A stretch of DNA of 44,451 nucleotides from an uncultured Eubacteriales bacterium. GTDB taxonomy: Bacteria > Bacillota > Clostridia > Lachnospirales > Bianqueaceae. The stretch covers positions 1-44,451 of the forward strand of contig OMYN01000014.1 of assembly GCA_900315265.1 (NCBI GenBank), in the 5' to 3' direction. The notes below the pieces were generated by a model, which saw only the letters and a list, made by a program, of their open reading frames with translations, was not told where the DNA came from and made no database searches. Positions 43,438-44,451 of this stretch are shown one piece after another; within the stretch, counting starts at the first letter, position 1; each line of letters opens with the position of its first letter. A program made the translations under genes and the position numbers.

Positions 43438-43983
43438 ATGGCAAAATGGGTTTGCAGTGTTTGTGGTTATGTATATGAAGGCGATGCCGCTCCGGAAAAA
43501 TGCCCGGTTTGCGGTGCTCCCGCTTCCAAGTTCACAAAGCAGGAAGAGGAAATGACTTGGGCTGCTGAGCATGTCGTTGGTGTTGCTTCCGATGTTCCGG
43601 AAGACATCAAAGAAGATCTGCGCGCTAACTTCACCGGTGAGTGCTCCGAAGTTGGTATGTACCTGGCTATGAGCCGCGTTGCAATGCGCGAAGGCTATCC
43701 CGAGATCGGTATGTACTACAGACAGGCTGCCTTTGAGGAAGCTGACCATGCATCCAGATTTGCAGAGCTGCTGGGGGAAGTCGTTACCGATTCCACCAAG
43801 AAGAACCTGCAGATGAGAGTTGACGCTGAGAACGGCGCAACCGCAGGCAAGACCGATCTGGCTAAGAGAGCAAAAGCTCTGAACCTTGATGCTATCCATG
43901 ACACCGTTCATGAAATGGCTCGCGACGAAGCTCGTCACGGCAAAGCTTTTGCAGGACTTCTGAAGAGATATTTCGGAGAGTAA
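43438..43983 (+). CDS. reverse rubrerythrin (rubredoxin domain first)
   Basis: A 181-residue peroxide reductase of anaerobes. Rubredoxin comes first (Cys6/9 and Cys22/25), then a four-helix diiron domain (about 40-181) with the glutamates in [20 protein letters not shown] and DEARHGKAF. The order is opposite to classical rubrerythrin, as in the Clostridium acetobutylicum reverse rubrerythrins that are PerR-controlled. It detoxifies hydrogen peroxide and oxygen with electrons from NADH via rubredoxin. AAGGAGG precedes the ATG. Confidence 0.95.
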   Translation: MAKWVCSVCGYVYEGDAAPEKCPVCGAPASKFTKQEEEMTWAAEHVVGVASDVPEDIKEDLRANFTGECSEVGMYLAMSRVAMREGYPEIGMYYRQAAFEEADHASRFAELLGEVVTDSTKKNLQMRVDAENGATAGKTDLAKRAKALNLDAIHDTVHEMARDEARHGKAFAGLLKRYFGE

Positions 43984-44019
43984 TGCAGCCGGTAGCGGTC
44001 GATCGACTTAACTGATCTA

Positions 44020-44051
44020 AGAGGAGAGGGATGGAGCCCTCTCCTCTTTTT
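44020..44051 (+). terminator. terminator of the rubrerythrin operon
   Basis: An 11-bp stem AGAGGAGAGGG/CCCTCTCCTCT with a 6-base loop, then a T run. Confidence 0.92.
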
Positions 44052-44092
44052 GTTGCTGATGATTCAGCCGGCCAGCCGGTCTGGTAAGAAAG

Positions 44093-44141
44093 GCTGCCGG
44101 TGACGGTAACGATGCCGGCGGATGGGACGGCAGCTTTTTTT
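44093..44141 (+). terminator. possible second terminator
   Basis: GCTGCCG (44093-44099) pairs with CGGCAGC (44128-44134) and is followed by seven T. The loop is long (28 bases) but G+C-rich and may fold further. Confidence 0.4.
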
Positions 44142-44172
44142 GGTGGGTCGATGCCGCCGGATGGGCGGCAGC
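44110..44172. repeat. imperfect direct repeat of about 25 bp
   Basis: Copies at 44110-44134 and 44149-44172 share CGATGCCG, GGATGGG and CGGCAGC, differing at a few positions. Confidence 0.7.
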
Positions 44173-44240
44173 AAATGGTTTGGCAGTCACTGGGATCCGC
44201 CGGGCGACGTGTGATGCAGTCGATGGCAGCAGGATCTTGT

Positions 44241-44342
44241 CAAATTTTGGATTTACCAAATTTTGGCGAGATTTGTCACGCAAAATTCCGAAAATCTCGC
44301 CAGTTTTCTGATTTTCGGGCAAGTTAACAAGATTTGTCACGC
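44241..44342. repeat. cluster of short direct and inverted repeats
   Basis: CAAATTTTGG occurs at 44241-44250 and 44257-44266. GATTTGTCACGC occurs at 44270-44281 and 44331-44342. GGCGAGATTT (44265-44274) and AAATCTCGCC (44292-44301) form a 10-bp inverted repeat. The density suggests a regulatory or structured leader region. Confidence 0.6.
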
Positions 44343-44451
44343 CTGTTTTTTGAATCCTGTTAACTATTGGAATTTCGTGTAATCTAACAATGACAAATTA
44401 CCACAATTCGTGAATAATTCGAAAATATTAGTCTATTATATGTACACATTA

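Larger units (their letters stand above)
44052..44451. other. repeat-rich region without a recognised gene
   Basis: The first half is G+C-rich, the second half A+T-rich. Short frames on either strand show no family match and no ribosome site. It holds imperfect direct repeats, a 10-bp inverted repeat and several short direct repeats, and may be the leader of a gene beyond the window. Confidence 0.6.

Noticed and set aside
44017..44340. short frames at the right edge
   Set aside because: Both strands give low-complexity products over direct repeats, with no ribosome site or family match.

Overview
The window looks like a chromosomal segment of an anaerobic Clostridia-type Firmicute, most likely near the Lachnospiraceae, with roughly half G+C. 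This rests on gene content: MecA, GdpP-bL9-DnaB order, an Mbeg1-type hydrolase, DUF951, DUF1858, a PerR-like regulator with a reverse rubrerythrin, and strong AGGAGG ribosome binding sites. I see no phage, insertion sequence, CRISPR array or conjugation gene. It reads as core chromosome with a few metabolic and membrane cassettes.

Left part (1-11.5 kb, all minus strand). A probable 6S RNA lies just upstream of tRNA-Ala(CGC). A dUTPase, lipoprotein, Mbeg1-like hydrolase and metallo-beta-lactamase-fold run follows, then tRNA-Gly(CCC). Next comes an operon of carA, an unusual single ORF that joins full-length CarB to full-length DapF, and a PcrA helicase. The carA leader has a consensus promoter and an attenuator-like terminator/antiterminator pair.

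Middle part (11.5-31.9 kb). On the plus strand lie a KDG kinase/KDPG aldolase pair, a zinc-ribbon membrane protein, a cytidylate-kinase-like protein and a heterodimeric ABC exporter with one degenerate ATP site. On the minus strand lie a Gfo/Idh/MocA oxidoreductase, tsaE-tsaB-rimI (t6A synthesis and S18 acetylation), mecA and a DUF1858 protein. A two-cluster ferredoxin is on the plus strand, followed by a minus-strand rhodanese-TtcA fusion. A long minus-strand run then carries metallophosphoesterase, argH, a PuuD-type amidotransferase, DUF951, gdpP, rplI and dnaB.

Right part (32-44.4 kb). tmRNA (Asn-rich tag) is followed by a TetR regulator and an unusual SPASM-like radical SAM enzyme. A minus-strand GH51 arabinofuranosidase and a YbaK deacylase come next, then a plus-strand MATE exporter. 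A minus-strand MoxR, DUF58, DUF4129-like and YhhN run follows. A PerR-like regulator and reverse rubrerythrin form a peroxide-defence unit behind a promoter with stacked Fur-family-like palindromes. The last 400 bases hold repeats and no convincing gene.

The most unusual items are the CarB-DapF fusion, the carA leader, the rhodanese-TtcA fusion, the TetR/radical SAM pair and the repeats upstream of moxR. Starts were moved inward from the longest ORF wherever a ribosome binding site or family alignment supported it.
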